A stretch of 64,000 nt of DNA from Crossiella equi (GCF_017876755.1 NZ_JAGIOO010000001.1:6247786-6311785); one strand, 5' to 3'; positions 1 through 11,902 are shown, numbered from the stretch's first letter. Made by a program: numbers and translations. Notes: generated from the letters alone by a model not told the origin.

Positions 1-345
1 GGCCCGAACGCCCTGCGCCACATGGATTTCGCCCTGGCCGCCGCCCGAGGCGCCACCGACGACGCCACCCAGGCCTGCGGCCTGGTCGACGCGGTGTCCA
101 GCCTGGTGATGGGCAGTGTGGTCTTCGAGGTCGCCGAACTGGAGGCGCAGCGCCGCACGGGCCTCGACGAAGGAGAGTGGCGCCAGATGGTGGGGCCCTA
201 CCTCAGCCAGGTGGTGGCGAGCGGCCGCTACCCGGAGGTCAACCGCCGGGTTCTGGAGGCCGAGGACCGGACCCATGACCAGCAGTTCGAACTCGGGTTG
301 GGCTTGTTGCTGGACGGCATCGCCACTCGGCTCGGGGCCTCGTAG
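1..345 (+). CDS. TetR-family transcriptional regulator, C-terminal part (truncated by window start)
   Basis: The reading frame is open from the first base of the window and ends at a TAG at 343-345, so only about 114 C-terminal residues are visible and the N-terminal helix-turn-helix lies outside. The visible part is all-helical and ends in FELGLGLLLDGIATRL, which resembles the last helices of the tetracycline-repressor C-terminal ligand-binding and dimerisation domain (typically DQFEFGLDRLLDGL-like). In this family the C-terminal domain binds a small ligand and releases the DNA-binding domain from its operator. The ligand and targets cannot be told from this fragment. Family assignment is fairly sure; function beyond that is not. 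Confidence 0.75.
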   Translation, partial: GPNALRHMDFALAAARGATDDATQACGLVDAVSSLVMGSVVFEVAELEAQRRTGLDEGEWRQMVGPYLSQVVASGRYPEVNRRVLEAEDRTHDQQFELGLGLLLDGIATRLGAS

Positions 346-857
346 CCGGGCCGAGAGGACTGCGGGGGCGCGCACGAAACCGCAGGGGTCGGACCGCTCG
401 GGGGCCGGGGCACGGGGTGCCGTGGAAGTGGGCGGCTGTGGTGGGGCTGGCCGCTGGTGGTGGGGGCTGTGTACCGGGCCAGGGTCGATCGCCGGTGGCG
501 AAGCTGCGTGGCTGCGGTAGAGCTGTCTGGTGCGGGGACTGCTCGGCTGCCCAACGGCTGAGAGCTGTGGGGCTGCTCGGCTGCGGGGTGGTGCTCGTCC
601 CTGGGGCTCGATGCCTGCGGCTGGGTGCTGCGCGCCGCAGGCCTCGGTGTCCGCAGGCCTCGGTGTCCGCAGGGCTTGGTGTCCGCAGGGCTTGGGGTGC
701 GCGGAGTGTGGAGTGGTGGCCGGGCTTGGGCGCAGTGGTGGGACCCGGTGTCGTGGGCTGTGGCTGGGACAGGGGGTGGCTGGCGGGGGGGTGTGGTGGG
801 GAAGGCTCGGGTTTGCCGTCGTGCGGGCTTGCCCCTGGGTTTCTGGTGGGAGTGGGA
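346..857. other. 512-bp gene-free stretch with low-complexity G-rich sequence
   Basis: No convincing gene fits here. A + strand frame stays open from 417 into the transglutaminase gene, but its product is irregular and rich in Gly, Arg and Trp, without a domain. The stretch holds short tandem repeats (635-698) and repeated ctgctcggctgc-type words around 538-580. It is strongly G-skewed on the + strand. It may carry the promoter of the downstream gene, but I see no clear -35/-10 pair. Confidence 0.5.
635..698 (+). repeat. Four tandem copies of a 16-bp unit
   Basis: Four consecutive 16-bp units start at 635, 651, 667 and 683. The first two are identical (ccgcaggcctcggtgt); the third and fourth read ccgcagggcttggtgt and ccgcagggcttggggt. 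The period is exact. The array lies in the gene-free stretch upstream of the transglutaminase-like gene. It is probably a slippage-generated minisatellite; a regulatory role is possible but unsupported. Confidence 0.85.
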
Positions 858-1439
858 ATGAGGGTTGTCGGGGACGCTGGGGTGGGGGAGTACCTCGGGG
901 ACGACGAGGTTGTCGACTTCCGCAGTTCGGCCGTGCAACGGGTGGTGCGGGACCTGCCCCGCGCTGGGTACGCGGCGGCCGCGTTCGAGTTCGTGCGCGA
1001 CCGGGTGGGGCATGCCGTCGACGTGGGGGAGCGGCGGGTCACCGTGCGGGCATCGGAGGTGCTCGCCGTCGGCAGCGGGCTCTGTTATGCCAAGGCGCAC
1101 TTGTTCGTCGCGCTGCTGCGGGCCCGCGGTGTGGCGGCCGGGTTCTGCTACCAGCGGCTCGCCGACGGGGAGGGCGGGTTCGCGCTGCACGGGCTGGCCG
1201 CGGTGTGGGTGCCCGGGCAGCGGCGGTGGGCCCGGGTCGACCCGCGCGGGGACAAGCCCGGGGTGCGCACCGAGTTCGACCTCCGCCGGGAGCGGCTGGC
1301 CTACCCGGTGGCCGTCGCGGACGGGGAGGTCGACTACCCGACCGTCTTCGTGCGGCCGCACCCCGTGGTGCTCGCCGCGCTGCGCGGTGCCACCGACACG
1401 CTCGAGCTGTGCGCTGGCGGGTTGCCCGGGCACCTGTAG
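858..1439 (+). CDS. Transglutaminase-like domain protein
   Basis: A 193-residue protein with the transglutaminase-like (papain-fold) triad in order: Cys76 in VGSGLCYAKAHLF, His111 in FALHGLAAVWV and Asp128 in ARVDPRGD. This arrangement is typical of the short bacterial transglutaminase-like proteins of about 200 residues that hydrolyse or form amide bonds. No signal peptide or membrane segment is seen, so it is probably cytoplasmic. The ATG at 858 was chosen because GGTGGGAGTGGGA lies just upstream and the earlier part of the frame looks non-coding. It ends 20 bp before the convergent glgB stop. Substrate unknown; the fold is well supported, the reaction is inference. Confidence 0.8.
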   Translation: MRVVGDAGVGEYLGDDEVVDFRSSAVQRVVRDLPRAGYAAAAFEFVRDRVGHAVDVGERRVTVRASEVLAVGSGLCYAKAHLFVALLRARGVAAGFCYQRLADGEGGFALHGLAAVWVPGQRRWARVDPRGDKPGVRTEFDLRRERLAYPVAVADGEVDYPTVFVRPHPVVLAALRGATDTLELCAGGLPGHL

Positions 1440-1459
1440 GCCCGGACAACCCGTCCGCG

Positions 1460-3643
1460 TCAGTTCCCCTCGTACGCCAGCCAGATCACGCCCGACGGGG
1501 GCAGCTGGAGGGCCGCCGAGGCCGGGCGGCCGTGGTGCGGGACCGCCTCGGCCGTCACCACGCCCAGGTTGCCCACGCCGGAGCCGCCGTAGGTTTCCGC
1601 GTCGGTGTTGAGGATCTCCCGCCAGTGGCCGGTCTGGGGCAGGCCGATGCGGTAGTCGTGGTGCGGGGAGCCGGAGAAGTTGGTCACGCAGACCACCGGG
1701 CGGCCCGACTCCGCGTCGTAGCGGAGGAAGCTCAGGACGTTGCCCGCCGAGTCGTTCGCGTCGATCCAGGAGAAGCCCTCCGGGCTGGTGTCCTGGGCGT
1801 AGAGGGCCGGGTGCGCGCGGTAGGCGCGGTTGAGGTCCGCCACCAGCTTCTGCACACCCGCGTGCAGCTCGTCCTCCAGCAGGTGCCAGTCCAGGGACTT
1901 GGACTCCGACCACTCCTGGACCTGGCCGAACTCGCCGCCCATGAACAGCAGCTGCTTGCCCGGGTGCGCCCACATGAAGGCCAGCAGCGAGCGCAGGCCC
2001 GCCGCCTTGTTCCAGTTGTCACCCGGCATGCGCGTCCACAGCGAACCCTTGCCGTGCACCACCTCGTCGTGGCTCAGCGGCAGCGTGAAGTTCTCGCTCC
2101 AGGCGTAGACCAGGGAGAAGGTGACCTCGTTGTGGTGATAGCTGCGGTGCACCGGGTCGTGTTGCAGGTAGCGCAGCGTGTCGTGCATCCAGCCCATGTT
2201 CCACTTGAACCCGAAGCCCAGGCCGCCCAGGTGGGTCGGCCGGGTGACGCCGGGCCAGCTGGTGGACTCCTCGGCGATCATCAGGATGCCCGGGTGTCGC
2301 TTGTAGACGGTCGCGTTGAGCTCCTGGAGGAACTGCACCGCGTCCAAGTTCTCCCGGCCGCCGTGGGCGTTGGGCAGCCACTGGCCGTCCTGGCGGGAGT
2401 AGTCGAGGTAGAGCATCGAGGCCACCGCGTCCACGCGCAGGCCGTCGATGTGGAACTCCTCGATCCAGTACAGGGCGTTGGCCACCAGGAAGTTGCGGAC
2501 CTCGGTGCGGCCGAAGTCGAAGACCAGCGTGCCCCAGTCCGGGTGTTCGCCGCGACGCGGGTCGGCGTGCTCGTACAGCGGCTCGCCGTCGAAGCGCGCC
2601 AGCGCCCAGGAGTCCTTCGGGAAGTGCGCGGGCACCCAGTCCACGATCACGCCGATCCCGCGCGAGTGCAGGTGGTCGACGAAGTAGCGGAAGTCGTCCG
2701 GACCGCCGAAGCGCGAGGTCGGCGCGTAGTAGCTGGTGACCTGGTAGCCCCAGGAGCCGCCGAAGGGGTGCTCGGCGACCGGCATCAGCTCCACGTGCGT
2801 GAACCCGGTCTGCTCCAGGTAGTCGCCGAGCTCCTTGGCCAGCTCCCGGTAGTCCAGACCTGGCTTCCACGAGCCCAGGTGCACCTCGTAGACGCTGAGC
2901 GGGCTGCGCGTCCAGTCCGTGGCCTCGCGCCGGACCAGCCACTCCGCGTCGACCCACTCGTGCCGGTTCACCGTGACCACCGAGGCGGTGGCGGGCGGCA
3001 CCTCGGCGGCGAAGGCCAGCGGGTCGGCCTTCTCGTGCCAGGCGCCGTCCCGGCCCAGCAGCTTGAACTTGTACTTCGTGCCCGGCCCCACGCCCGGCAG
3101 GAAGACCTCCCACACGCCGGTGCCGCCCAGCGAGCGCAGCGGGGTGGCCACCCCGCTCCAGCCGTCGAAGTCACCGCACACCCGCACGCCGCGCGCGTTC
3201 GGCGCCCACACCGCGAAGCTGGTGCCGCTGACCACGCCGCCCGGGGTGTCGTAGGAGCGGGGGTGCGCGCCCAGGGCCTCCCACAGGCGTTCGTGGCGGC
3301 CCTCGCCGATCAGGTGCAGGTCCAGCTCGCCGAGCGTGGGCAGCCAGCGGTACGGGTCGTCGACGACCTCGACGTGCTCGCCGTAGGCCACCTCCAGCCG
3401 GTAGTCGCCGGGCTCGTGCGGCACCAGGCCGGAGAACAGCCCGTTGTCACCGATCGGGGACAGCGGGTACCGGCCGCCGTCCTGGAGCACGGTGACCGCG
3501 GTGGCCTGTGGTTTGAGCGCCCGCACGACCGTGCCGTCGGCGTGCGGGTGCGTGCCCAGCACCGAGTGCGGGTCGTGGTGCGAGCCGGTCAGCAGCCGCC
3601 GCACCTCGTCCGGGTGCGGGGCGCAGGCGTCCAGGCTGGTCAC
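1460..3643 (-). CDS. glgB: 1,4-alpha-glucan branching enzyme GlgB
   Basis: A 727-residue GH13 protein that cleaves an alpha-1,4 bond and re-attaches the chain through an alpha-1,6 link, branching the glucan made by GlgE. An N-terminal carbohydrate-binding module is followed by a second CBM48-like module, the TIM barrel and a C-terminal beta domain. Catalytic motifs are visible: nucleophile Asp in [11 protein letters not shown] (about residue 404), acid Glu in MIAEEST (about 456) and [10 protein letters not shown] (about 525). The length matches other actinobacterial GlgB proteins. The GTG start at 3643 overlaps the mak stop by 4 bp (GTGA), so translation is probably coupled. It is the last gene of glgE-treS-mak-glgB. 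Confidence 0.97.
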   Translation of the reverse strand: MTSLDACAPHPDEVRRLLTGSHHDPHSVLGTHPHADGTVVRALKPQATAVTVLQDGGRYPLSPIGDNGLFSGLVPHEPGDYRLEVAYGEHVEVVDDPYRWLPTLGELDLHLIGEGRHERLWEALGAHPRSYDTPGGVVSGTSFAVWAPNARGVRVCGDFDGWSGVATPLRSLGGTGVWEVFLPGVGPGTKYKFKLLGRDGAWHEKADPLAFAAEVPPATASVVTVNRHEWVDAEWLVRREATDWTRSPLSVYEVHLGSWKPGLDYRELAKELGDYLEQTGFTHVELMPVAEHPFGGSWGYQVTSYYAPTSRFGGPDDFRYFVDHLHSRGIGVIVDWVPAHFPKDSWALARFDGEPLYEHADPRRGEHPDWGTLVFDFGRTEVRNFLVANALYWIEEFHIDGLRVDAVASMLYLDYSRQDGQWLPNAHGGRENLDAVQFLQELNATVYKRHPGILMIAEESTSWPGVTRPTHLGGLGFGFKWNMGWMHDTLRYLQHDPVHRSYHHNEVTFSLVYAWSENFTLPLSHDEVVHGKGSLWTRMPGDNWNKAAGLRSLLAFMWAHPGKQLLFMGGEFGQVQEWSESKSLDWHLLEDELHAGVQKLVADLNRAYRAHPALYAQDTSPEGFSWIDANDSAGNVLSFLRYDAESGRPVVCVTNFSGSPHHDYRIGLPQTGHWREILNTDAETYGGSGVGNLGVVTAEAVPHHGRPASAALQLPPSGVIWLAYEGN

Positions 3644-5012
3644 GACGAATCCTCTCCGGAGGTGATCCTGGCGATCGAGGACAGGGGGATGGGCAGCCAC
3701 TCCGGGCGGTTCGCGTGCTCGTAGGCCACCTCGTAGACGGCCTTGTCCAGCTCCAGCGCGCGCAGCAGCCCGGCGTGCTCCCGGGGGTCCCCGGCGACCT
3801 CGGCGTACCCCGCGCAGAAGGCCGCGCGGTTGCGCTGCGCCCACTCCAGCGCGCGCACGGTCAGCTGGTGGTCGTCGGGGTGACCGACCAGGCGCTGGTG
3901 CGCGGCGTAGTCGAAGGAGCGCAGCATGCCCGCGACATCGCGCAGCACCGAACGGGGCCGGGCCCGTTCGGCGGCGGGGGCGGCGGGCTCGCCCTCGAAG
4001 TCGATCAGCACCCAGCCGGTGACCGTGCGCAGGCACTGGCCCAGATGCAGGTCGCCGTGGATGTCCTGCACGTCGACCTCCTGCCCACCGTCCAGGGCCC
4101 CGTCGAAGGCCTTGCGCAGCGCCTCGACGTGCTCACCCAGCGCGGGCACCGACTCCAGCACGGTGTCCAGTCTGCGGTGCATGGCCGAGATCAGCCCGGT
4201 GATCTCCTCCTGGGTGGCCGGGCGGGTGCCCTTGGCCCGGCGCAGGTCGGCGTGCACCTCGGCGACCGCGCGGCCCAGCCGCTCGGCCTCCGCGGCGAAG
4301 TCCCCGCCCACCTCGTCGGCGTGTAAATCGGCCTCGGCCATCAGGTCGCGCACGCTCGCGGTGGCCATCGCCCAGCCGTCCGCGGCGCCCTCCACGAAGC
4401 ACTGCAACAGCCCGAACGTGCCCTCCGGCGCGGCGATCGAGCCCAGCGGCGCGGCGATGTGCGCGCAGTCCACCGAGGCCAGCGCGCGGTGCAGCGCCAA
4501 GTCGCGGTTGGGTCCCGGCACCAGCTTGCGGAACAGCTTGAGGATGTACTGCGAGCCGTAGACCAGCGAGGTGTTGCTCTGCTCGGCACCGACCGGGCGG
4601 CCGCGCGGGCCCGGGGCCAGCTCGACCCCGGGCTCGGGCGTGAACGCGATGCCGTCGACCTCGGTGCCCGCCGCGACCAGCCGCAGCAGCTCTCCGGCCA
4701 GCTCCGGGTCGTGGGTGGCGTCGTAGCAGGCCCAGCCGTCCCACTCGCAGACCTGGTGGACCTCCAGCCCGTGCGGCAGTTCCGGGCGGGCGCCGAGCAG
4801 CAGCTGGTACCGCTCGCGCACCGCGCCCTGGTCGACCTCGGCCACCACCAGAACGAGCAGCGGGTCCGGGCCGGTCAGCTCGGTGACCCGGTGCACGTCG
4901 ATGCCCAGCACCGGCCGGTCCTTGCCCGCGAACCACCGCAGCCCCGGTAGCCAGTCGGGCAGCGCTCCCGTCAACGCGGCCGGGAGGGTGGCGAGGTCAG
5001 GACGGCCAGAGC

Positions 5013-5016
<4 letters not shown>
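3640..5016 (-). CDS. mak: Maltokinase Mak (Pep2)
   Basis: A 458-residue aminoglycoside-phosphotransferase-fold kinase that phosphorylates maltose from TreS with ATP to maltose-1-phosphate, the donor for GlgE. The N-terminal cap contains [13 protein letters not shown], typical of maltokinases. The catalytic loop [12 protein letters not shown] is at about residue 318 and the metal-binding LIDFEGEP at about 339. The start overlaps the treS stop by 4 bp and its stop overlaps the glgB start by 4 bp, a tightly coupled order known from Streptomyces and mycobacterial relatives. Mak and TreS form a complex in mycobacteria (known); the adjacency here fits that (inference). Confidence 0.95.
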
Positions 5017-6809
<1,793 letters not shown>

Positions 6810-6867
6810 GGACGCCTCCACACGGGGTTCTCGGGGCATGGGCAATGACGACCAGCTCTCCCAGTTG

Positions 6868-8838
6868 TCACGGTCGTTGCACGGCCACCACGTGGGCGAC
6901 CGAGTTGTGGGGCTCCAGGCGCACGAAGTTGGCCTGGCCCCAGTCCCAGATCTCGCCGCTGACCTCGTCGCGGGCGACGAACCGCTCATCCCAGCGCAGG
7001 CCGATCGCGGGCAGGTCCAGGTGCAGCGTGCCCTGCTGGCTGTTGCTCGGGTCCAGGTTCACCACGACCAGCACGGTGTCCCCGGAGGCCGGGTCGCGCT
7101 TGGAGTAGGCGATCAGGGCGTCGTTGTCGACGTGGTGGAAGTGCAGCGTGCGCAGCTGGTGCAGCGCCGGGTGGGCGCGGCGGATGCCGTTGAGGCGGCG
7201 CAGCCACGGCTCCAGCGAGCGGCCCTGCGCCAGCGCCGTGGCGAAGTCGCGCGGGCGCAGCTCGTACTTCTCCGAGTCGAGGTACTCCTCGCTGCCCTCG
7301 CGCACCGCGGTGCCCTCGTAGAGCTCGTAGCCGGAGTACACGCCCCAGCTCGGCGACATCGTGGCGGCCAGCGCGGCGCGGATGGCGAACATCGCCGGGC
7401 CGCCGTGCTGCAGCGACTCGTGCAGGATGTCCGGGGTGTTGACGAACAGGTTGGGTGTGGCCTCGTCGGCGTGCTCGACCAGGCTGACGCCGAAGTCGAT
7501 GAGCTCCTGCTTGGCCGTGCGCCAGGTGAAGTAGGTGTAGTACTGGGTGAACCCGCGCCGGGCCAGGCCGTACATGCGGGCGGGGCGGGTGAAGGCCTCG
7601 GACAGGAACAGCACGTCCGGGTGCTTCTCCTTGACCTGCCAGATCAGCCAGTGCCAGAAGTCGGCGGGCTTGGTGTGCGGGTTGTCCACGCGGAAGATCC
7701 GGACGCCGTTCTCCACCCAGTGCAGCACCACGCGCAGCACCTCGGCGTAGATGCCCTGCGGGTCGTTGTCGAAGTTGACCGGGTAGATGTCCTGGTACTT
7801 CTTCGGCGGGTTCTCCGCGTAGGCGATGGTGCCGTCCGGGCGCACGGTGAACCACTCCGGGTGGTCCTTGGCCCACGGGTGGTCGGGCGCGCACTGCAGC
7901 GCCAGGTCGAGCGCGATCTCCATGCCGAGCTCGCCCGCGCGGTGCACGAAGCCCTTGAAGTCCTCAAGCGTGCCCAGCTCCGGGTGGATGGCGTCATGGC
8001 CGCCCTCCTCGGCGCCGATCGCCCACGGCGAGCCCGGGTCGGTCTCGCCCGCGACGAGCGTGTTGTTCGGGCCCTTCCGGTTGATCCGCCCGATCGGGTG
8101 AATCGGTGGCAGGTAGACCACGTCGAAGCCCATCGCGGCCACCCGGTCCAGCGCGGCGGTGGCGGTGGTGAACGTGCCGTGCACGCGGTTGCCCTGCTCG
8201 TCCCAGCCGCCGGTGGAGCGCGGGAACAGCTCGTACCAGGAGCTGTAGCGGGCGCGCTGGCGGTCTGCCCACAGCTGGTGCGAGCGGCCCTTGGTGACCA
8301 GCTCGCGCACCGGGTGCTCGTGCATGATCCGCTGCACCGGCTCCGAGAGCGCCAGCGCGATGCGCTCGGGCAGCTGGCGGGCGGCGTCGCGCAGGCCGAG
8401 CGCGGCCGACATCAGCTGGGCGCGGTCGTTGCGGCGGTCGGGCCGCCGGGCCACGCGCTCCAGCAGCTGGGCGCCGGTCTCCAGGTCGTTGGCCAGCTCG
8501 GCCGGTCCCTGGCCCGCACCGACCTTGACCTCGACGGCGTGCCGCCAAGTGGCCCACGGGTCGCTCCAGGCGTCCACGCGGAAGGTCCACAGGCCGGGCT
8601 GGTCGGGGACCACGGTGGCCACCCACCGGTCCAGACCGATGCCGTCGGGCACCATGCGGGTCTGTCGGCCGACGCGGTCGCCGGGGCCCTTCCAGACCAC
8701 GGTGGCCGCGAGTGCGTCATGCCCTTCGCGCCACACCGTGGCGTGCACCGGAACGTGCTCGCCGGCAACGGTTTTGGCGGGGAAACGTCCGCAGTCGATG
8801 AGGGGGGAGACCTCGTCGATACCGAGCCGACCAGTCAC
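6868..8838 (-). CDS. glgE: Alpha-1,4-glucan:maltose-1-phosphate maltosyltransferase GlgE
   Basis: A 656-residue GH13_3 enzyme that transfers maltose from maltose-1-phosphate to the non-reducing end of an alpha-1,4-glucan, releasing phosphate. An N-terminal beta domain (about 1-110) and helical bundle precede the catalytic barrel. The nucleophile Asp is in [10 protein letters not shown] (about residue 384) and the acid Glu in FLSEAFTRP (about 413). [14 protein letters not shown] is a typical GlgE signature. It heads the leftward operon glgE-treS-mak-glgB. No glgC or glgA lies in the window, so the GlgE route is the only visible polymerising pathway here. Confidence 0.97.
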   Translation of the reverse strand: MTGRLGIDEVSPLIDCGRFPAKTVAGEHVPVHATVWREGHDALAATVVWKGPGDRVGRQTRMVPDGIGLDRWVATVVPDQPGLWTFRVDAWSDPWATWRHAVEVKVGAGQGPAELANDLETGAQLLERVARRPDRRNDRAQLMSAALGLRDAARQLPERIALALSEPVQRIMHEHPVRELVTKGRSHQLWADRQRARYSSWYELFPRSTGGWDEQGNRVHGTFTTATAALDRVAAMGFDVVYLPPIHPIGRINRKGPNNTLVAGETDPGSPWAIGAEEGGHDAIHPELGTLEDFKGFVHRAGELGMEIALDLALQCAPDHPWAKDHPEWFTVRPDGTIAYAENPPKKYQDIYPVNFDNDPQGIYAEVLRVVLHWVENGVRIFRVDNPHTKPADFWHWLIWQVKEKHPDVLFLSEAFTRPARMYGLARRGFTQYYTYFTWRTAKQELIDFGVSLVEHADEATPNLFVNTPDILHESLQHGGPAMFAIRAALAATMSPSWGVYSGYELYEGTAVREGSEEYLDSEKYELRPRDFATALAQGRSLEPWLRRLNGIRRAHPALHQLRTLHFHHVDNDALIAYSKRDPASGDTVLVVVNLDPSNSQQGTLHLDLPAIGLRWDERFVARDEVSGEIWDWGQANFVRLEPHNSVAHVVAVQRP

Positions 8839-8958
8839 CGGCGCCGCCCTTCGTCACGCTGGGATTCGGATGGTTCACGGGCAGGAGCAGTGTGCCTGAT
8901 TCGATCCAGCCCGAAGTCACCGGGCTTGGCGAAACAGGTCACACGGAGGGGGTAGCCA

Positions 8959-8978
8959 AGTGTGCGGTCGCGCACACT
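8959..8978. promoter_or_regulatory. 20-bp palindrome, possible operator upstream of glgE
   Basis: Perfect 8-bp arms agtgtgcg and cgcacact are separated by gtcg. The site is about 121 bp upstream of the glgE start. It could be an operator or a small hairpin; no known consensus is recognised. Confidence 0.4.
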
Positions 8979-9229
8979 CATGATGTGCCGGTTCCCCCGG
9001 GCGGTCCAGTGCGGATTGGCGGATCGGGGCAGTGGACCACGTTCGGTCAGGGGCTGCCACCGCTGCGGACGCGCACGGACAGTGCGGCGTGGGAACGCGC
9101 TCACGCTGTCGGGGCCGGGCTCGGTCATCCGGGTGATCACGAACCGTTCGCCTCCCGGAGGCTTGTCCGGGATCAGCCGCGGGGGCACGGTGGAGGGCGG
9201 CCCCGCACTCGGATGGGCCTTGTGGATTG

Positions 9230-9243
9230 TGCAAATGTTTGCA
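9230..9243. promoter_or_regulatory. LacI/GalR-type palindromic operator candidate upstream of glgP
   Basis: The sequence tgcaaatgtttgca is a perfect inverted repeat of TGCAAA about the central TG. LacI-family repressors of sugar and maltodextrin genes often bind TGCAAnCGnTTGCA-like sites. It lies 55 bp upstream of the glgP start, and its right arm is 16 bp before a possible -35. The assignment rests on resemblance only. Confidence 0.45.
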
Positions 9244-9259
9244 GGCTCGGCTGGGAATG

Positions 9260-9290
9260 TTGCCATCCGCCCCCGGGGGCGGGATATGGT
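9260..9290 (+). promoter_or_regulatory. Candidate glgP promoter, possibly for leaderless mRNA
   Basis: TTGCCA at 9260-9265 and TATGGT at 9285-9290 are separated by 19 bp. The -10 ends only 8 nt before the GTG at 9299, and no Shine-Dalgarno is seen, which fits a leaderless transcript, common in actinobacteria. The spacing is longer than ideal. Confidence 0.35.
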
Positions 9291-9298
9291 CCGCGTCC

Positions 9299-11884
9299 GT
9301 GAGAGCTCTGCGTCGCTTCACCGTCCGCGCCAGTCTGCCCGAGCCGATCGCCGCACTGGGGCGACTGGCGACCAACCTCCGCTGGGCCTGGCACCCGCCC
9401 ACCCAGGACCTGTTCGCCGCCGTCGACGCCGACATCTGGCAGGAGACCGGTGGCGACCCCATCCGGTTGCTGGCCCAGGTGCCCGTGGAGCGCCTGCAGC
9501 GGCTCGCCACCGACGAGAGCTTCCTCACGCGGTTGCGCGCCATCGACGACGACCTCGGCCGCTACCTCGGCCAGCCCCGCTGGTACCAGCGGCGGCAGGA
9601 GGAGGTCGAGGGCGCGCAGGGCGTCGGCGAGCACGGGCTGCCCGCGTCCATCGCGTACTTCTCGATGGAGTTCGGCGTCACCGAGGCGCTGCCCAACTAC
9701 TCCGGCGGTCTCGGCGTGCTGGCCGGGGACCACCTCAAGGCCGCCTCCGACCTCGGCGTGCCGCTGATCGGCGTGGGCCTGCTCTACCGGTCCGGCTACT
9801 TCCGGCAGTCGCTGTCCCTGGACGGCTGGCAGGTCGAGCACTACCCGGTGCTGGACCCGCGCGGGCTGCCCCTGGAGCCCCTCACCGAGCCCTCCGGCGC
9901 CCCGATCCTGGTGCACGTGGCCATGCCAGCGGGCCGGGTGCTGCGCGCCCGGATCTGGAAGGCACAGGTCGGCCGCGTGCCGCTGCTGCTGCTGGACTCC
10001 GACGTCGAGGACAACGACGAGGACCTGCGCGGCGTCACCGACCGGCTCTACGGCGGCGACCAGAACCACCGCATCCGCCAGGAGATCCTGGCCGGGATCG
10101 GCGGGGTCCGGGCCGTGCGCGTGTTCTGCGAGCTGACCGGGCACCCGCAGCCCGAGGTCTTCCACACCAACGAGGGCCACGCGGGCTTCCTCGGCCTGGA
10201 GCGCATCCGCGAGCTGGTCACCACCGAGGGCCTGGACTTCGACCAGGCGCTGTCCACCGTGCGCGCGGGCACCGTGTTCACCACGCACACCCCGGTCCCG
10301 GCGGGCATCGACCGCTTCCCGGTCGACCTGGTGCAGCACTACTTCGGCGCGCCCGGCAACGAGGCGGGCGGCCTGTTGCCCGGCATTCCGTCCGAGCGCG
10401 TGCTCGCCCTGGGTGCCGAGCAGAACCCGGGCATGTTCAACATGGCGCACATGGGCCTGCGCCTGGGCCAGCGCGCCAACGGCGTGTCCCAGCTGCACGG
10501 CAAGGTCAGCCGGGACATGTTCAGCGGCCTGTGGCCGGGCTTCGACGTCAGCGAGGTGCCGATCGGCTCGGTCACCAACGGCGTGCACGGCCCCACCTGG
10601 GCGGCCACCGAGATCAGCAAGATCCTCGGCGAGTCCGACGCGGAGCCCGGCCTCGGCCTGCGCGGTTTCGAGCCGGTCACCGACTCCCGGCTGTGGGACC
10701 TGCGCTGCACGCTGCGCACCCGCCTGGTCGAGGAGGTCCGCCGCCGGGTGCGCGCCTCCTGGCTGCAGCGCGGCGCGTCCTCGCTGGAGCTGGGCTGGAC
10801 CGACTCGGTCTTCGACCCCGAGGTGCTCACCGTCGGCTTCGCCCGCCGCGTGCCCACCTACAAGCGCCTGACCCTGATGCTGCGCGACGCCGACCGCCTG
10901 CGCGAGCTGTTGCTGCACCCGGAGCGCCCGGTGCAGCTGGTGGTCGCGGGCAAGTCCCACCCCGCTGACGACGGCGGCAAGGCGCTGATCCAGCAGATCG
11001 TGCGCTTCGCCGACGACGCGGGCGTGCGCCACCGCATCGTCTTCCTGCCCGACTACGACATGTCCATGGCCCGGTACCTGTACTGGGGCTGCGACGTGTG
11101 GCTGAACAACCCGCTGCGCCCCCTGGAGGCCTGCGGCACCTCGGGCATGAAGTCCGCGCTCAACGGCGGCCTGAACCTGTCCATCCGCGACGGCTGGTGG
11201 GACGAGTTCCACGACGGCAGCAACGGCTGGGCCATCCCGACCGCGGACGGCGTCAGCGACCCCAACCGCCGCGACGACCTGGAGGCGGTGGCCCTCTACG
11301 AGCTGCTCGGCAACCAGGTCGCCCCGCTGTTCTACGACCGCGGCGAGGACGGCGTGCCGTTGCAGTGGATGGCCATGGTGCGCCACACCCTGGCCTCGCT
11401 CGGCCCGAACGTGCAGGCCTCGCGCATGGTCAAGGAGTACGTGGAGAGCTACTACGCCCCGGCGGGCCGCTCGGCCGCGGCGGTGCGGGACAACGGGTTC
11501 GCCGGTGCCAAGGAGCTCACCGAGTACCGGCACCGCATGCAGGCCGCGTGGAGCCGGGTGCAGGTGGTCGGCACCGAGTTCGGCACCGGCGGCACCGGCG
11601 CGGCCCCGACGCTGGGCGAGAGCGTGCCGGTGACCGCGCACGTCGAGCTGGCCGGGCTGGCCCCGTCCGAGGTCGAGGTGCAGGTCGTGGTCGGCCGGGT
11701 GGACGACGCGGACGAGCTGCGCGACGTGGTGACCGTGCCGATGCGCTACGACGGCGACGGCCGCTACTACGCCGAGGTCGAGCTGCCGCACGCCGGTTCG
11801 GCGGGCTACACCGTGCGCGTGCTGCCCCGCCACCAGCTGCTGGCCTCCCCGGCCGAGCTGGGCCGGGTCGTGCTCGCGGGCTGA
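9299..11884 (+). CDS. glgP: Alpha-glucan (glycogen/maltodextrin) phosphorylase GlgP
   Basis: An 861-residue GT35 enzyme that phosphorolyses alpha-1,4-glucan ends to glucose-1-phosphate. The pyridoxal phosphate lysine is Lys618 in CGTSGMKSALNGG. IAYFSMEFGVTEALPNYSGG and HTNEGHAGF are hallmarks of the actinobacterial/archaeal-type subfamily, which carries an extra N-terminal domain (about residues 1-115). The length matches mycobacterial GlgP (about 860). The GTG at 9299 was chosen because VRALRRFTVRASLPEPIAAL is the usual N-terminus. It diverges from glgE, the same adjacency seen for glgE/glgP in mycobacteria. It opposes the GlgE operon by degrading the polymer. Confidence 0.96.
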   Translation: MRALRRFTVRASLPEPIAALGRLATNLRWAWHPPTQDLFAAVDADIWQETGGDPIRLLAQVPVERLQRLATDESFLTRLRAIDDDLGRYLGQPRWYQRRQEEVEGAQGVGEHGLPASIAYFSMEFGVTEALPNYSGGLGVLAGDHLKAASDLGVPLIGVGLLYRSGYFRQSLSLDGWQVEHYPVLDPRGLPLEPLTEPSGAPILVHVAMPAGRVLRARIWKAQVGRVPLLLLDSDVEDNDEDLRGVTDRLYGGDQNHRIRQEILAGIGGVRAVRVFCELTGHPQPEVFHTNEGHAGFLGLERIRELVTTEGLDFDQALSTVRAGTVFTTHTPVPAGIDRFPVDLVQHYFGAPGNEAGGLLPGIPSERVLALGAEQNPGMFNMAHMGLRLGQRANGVSQLHGKVSRDMFSGLWPGFDVSEVPIGSVTNGVHGPTWAATEISKILGESDAEPGLGLRGFEPVTDSRLWDLRCTLRTRLVEEVRRRVRASWLQRGASSLELGWTDSVFDPEVLTVGFARRVPTYKRLTLMLRDADRLRELLLHPERPVQLVVAGKSHPADDGGKALIQQIVRFADDAGVRHRIVFLPDYDMSMARYLYWGCDVWLNNPLRPLEACGTSGMKSALNGGLNLSIRDGWWDEFHDGSNGWAIPTADGVSDPNRRDDLEAVALYELLGNQVAPLFYDRGEDGVPLQWMAMVRHTLASLGPNVQASRMVKEYVESYYAPAGRSAAAVRDNGFAGAKELTEYRHRMQAAWSRVQVVGTEFGTGGTGAAPTLGESVPVTAHVELAGLAPSEVEVQVVVGRVDDADELRDVVTVPMRYDGDGRYYAEVELPHAGSAGYTVRVLPRHQLLASPAELGRVVLAG

Positions 11885-11902
11885 GCCCTCCCGGGTTGAC
11901 GG

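Larger units (their letters stand above)
8839..9298. promoter_or_regulatory. 460-bp divergent promoter region between glgE and glgP
   Basis: The glucan-synthesis operon (leftward) and glgP (rightward) diverge from here. No convincing protein gene fits; the frames that cross it are shadows with irregular composition. The stretch contains a 20-bp palindrome (8959-8978), a smaller one at 8918-8936 (agcccg/cgggct arms), a 14-bp LacI-type palindrome (9230-9243) and a glgP promoter candidate (9260-9290). Synthesis and breakdown of the same polymer share this region, so it is a natural point of reciprocal control. Confidence 0.7.

Noticed and set aside
1442-1456. Small hairpin cggac/gtccg between the transglutaminase gene and glgB
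   Set aside because: Five-bp arms are too weak in this GC content to call a terminator.
530-3724. 1064-residue + strand frame opposite glgB
   Set aside because: It is antisense to GlgB, has Arg/Gly/Val-rich composition with no domain, and arises from high GC third positions of the real gene.
8892-9302. 136-residue frame in the glgE-glgP intergenic region
   Set aside because: No Shine-Dalgarno, no domain, irregular composition, and it covers two operator-like palindromes and the glgP promoter.
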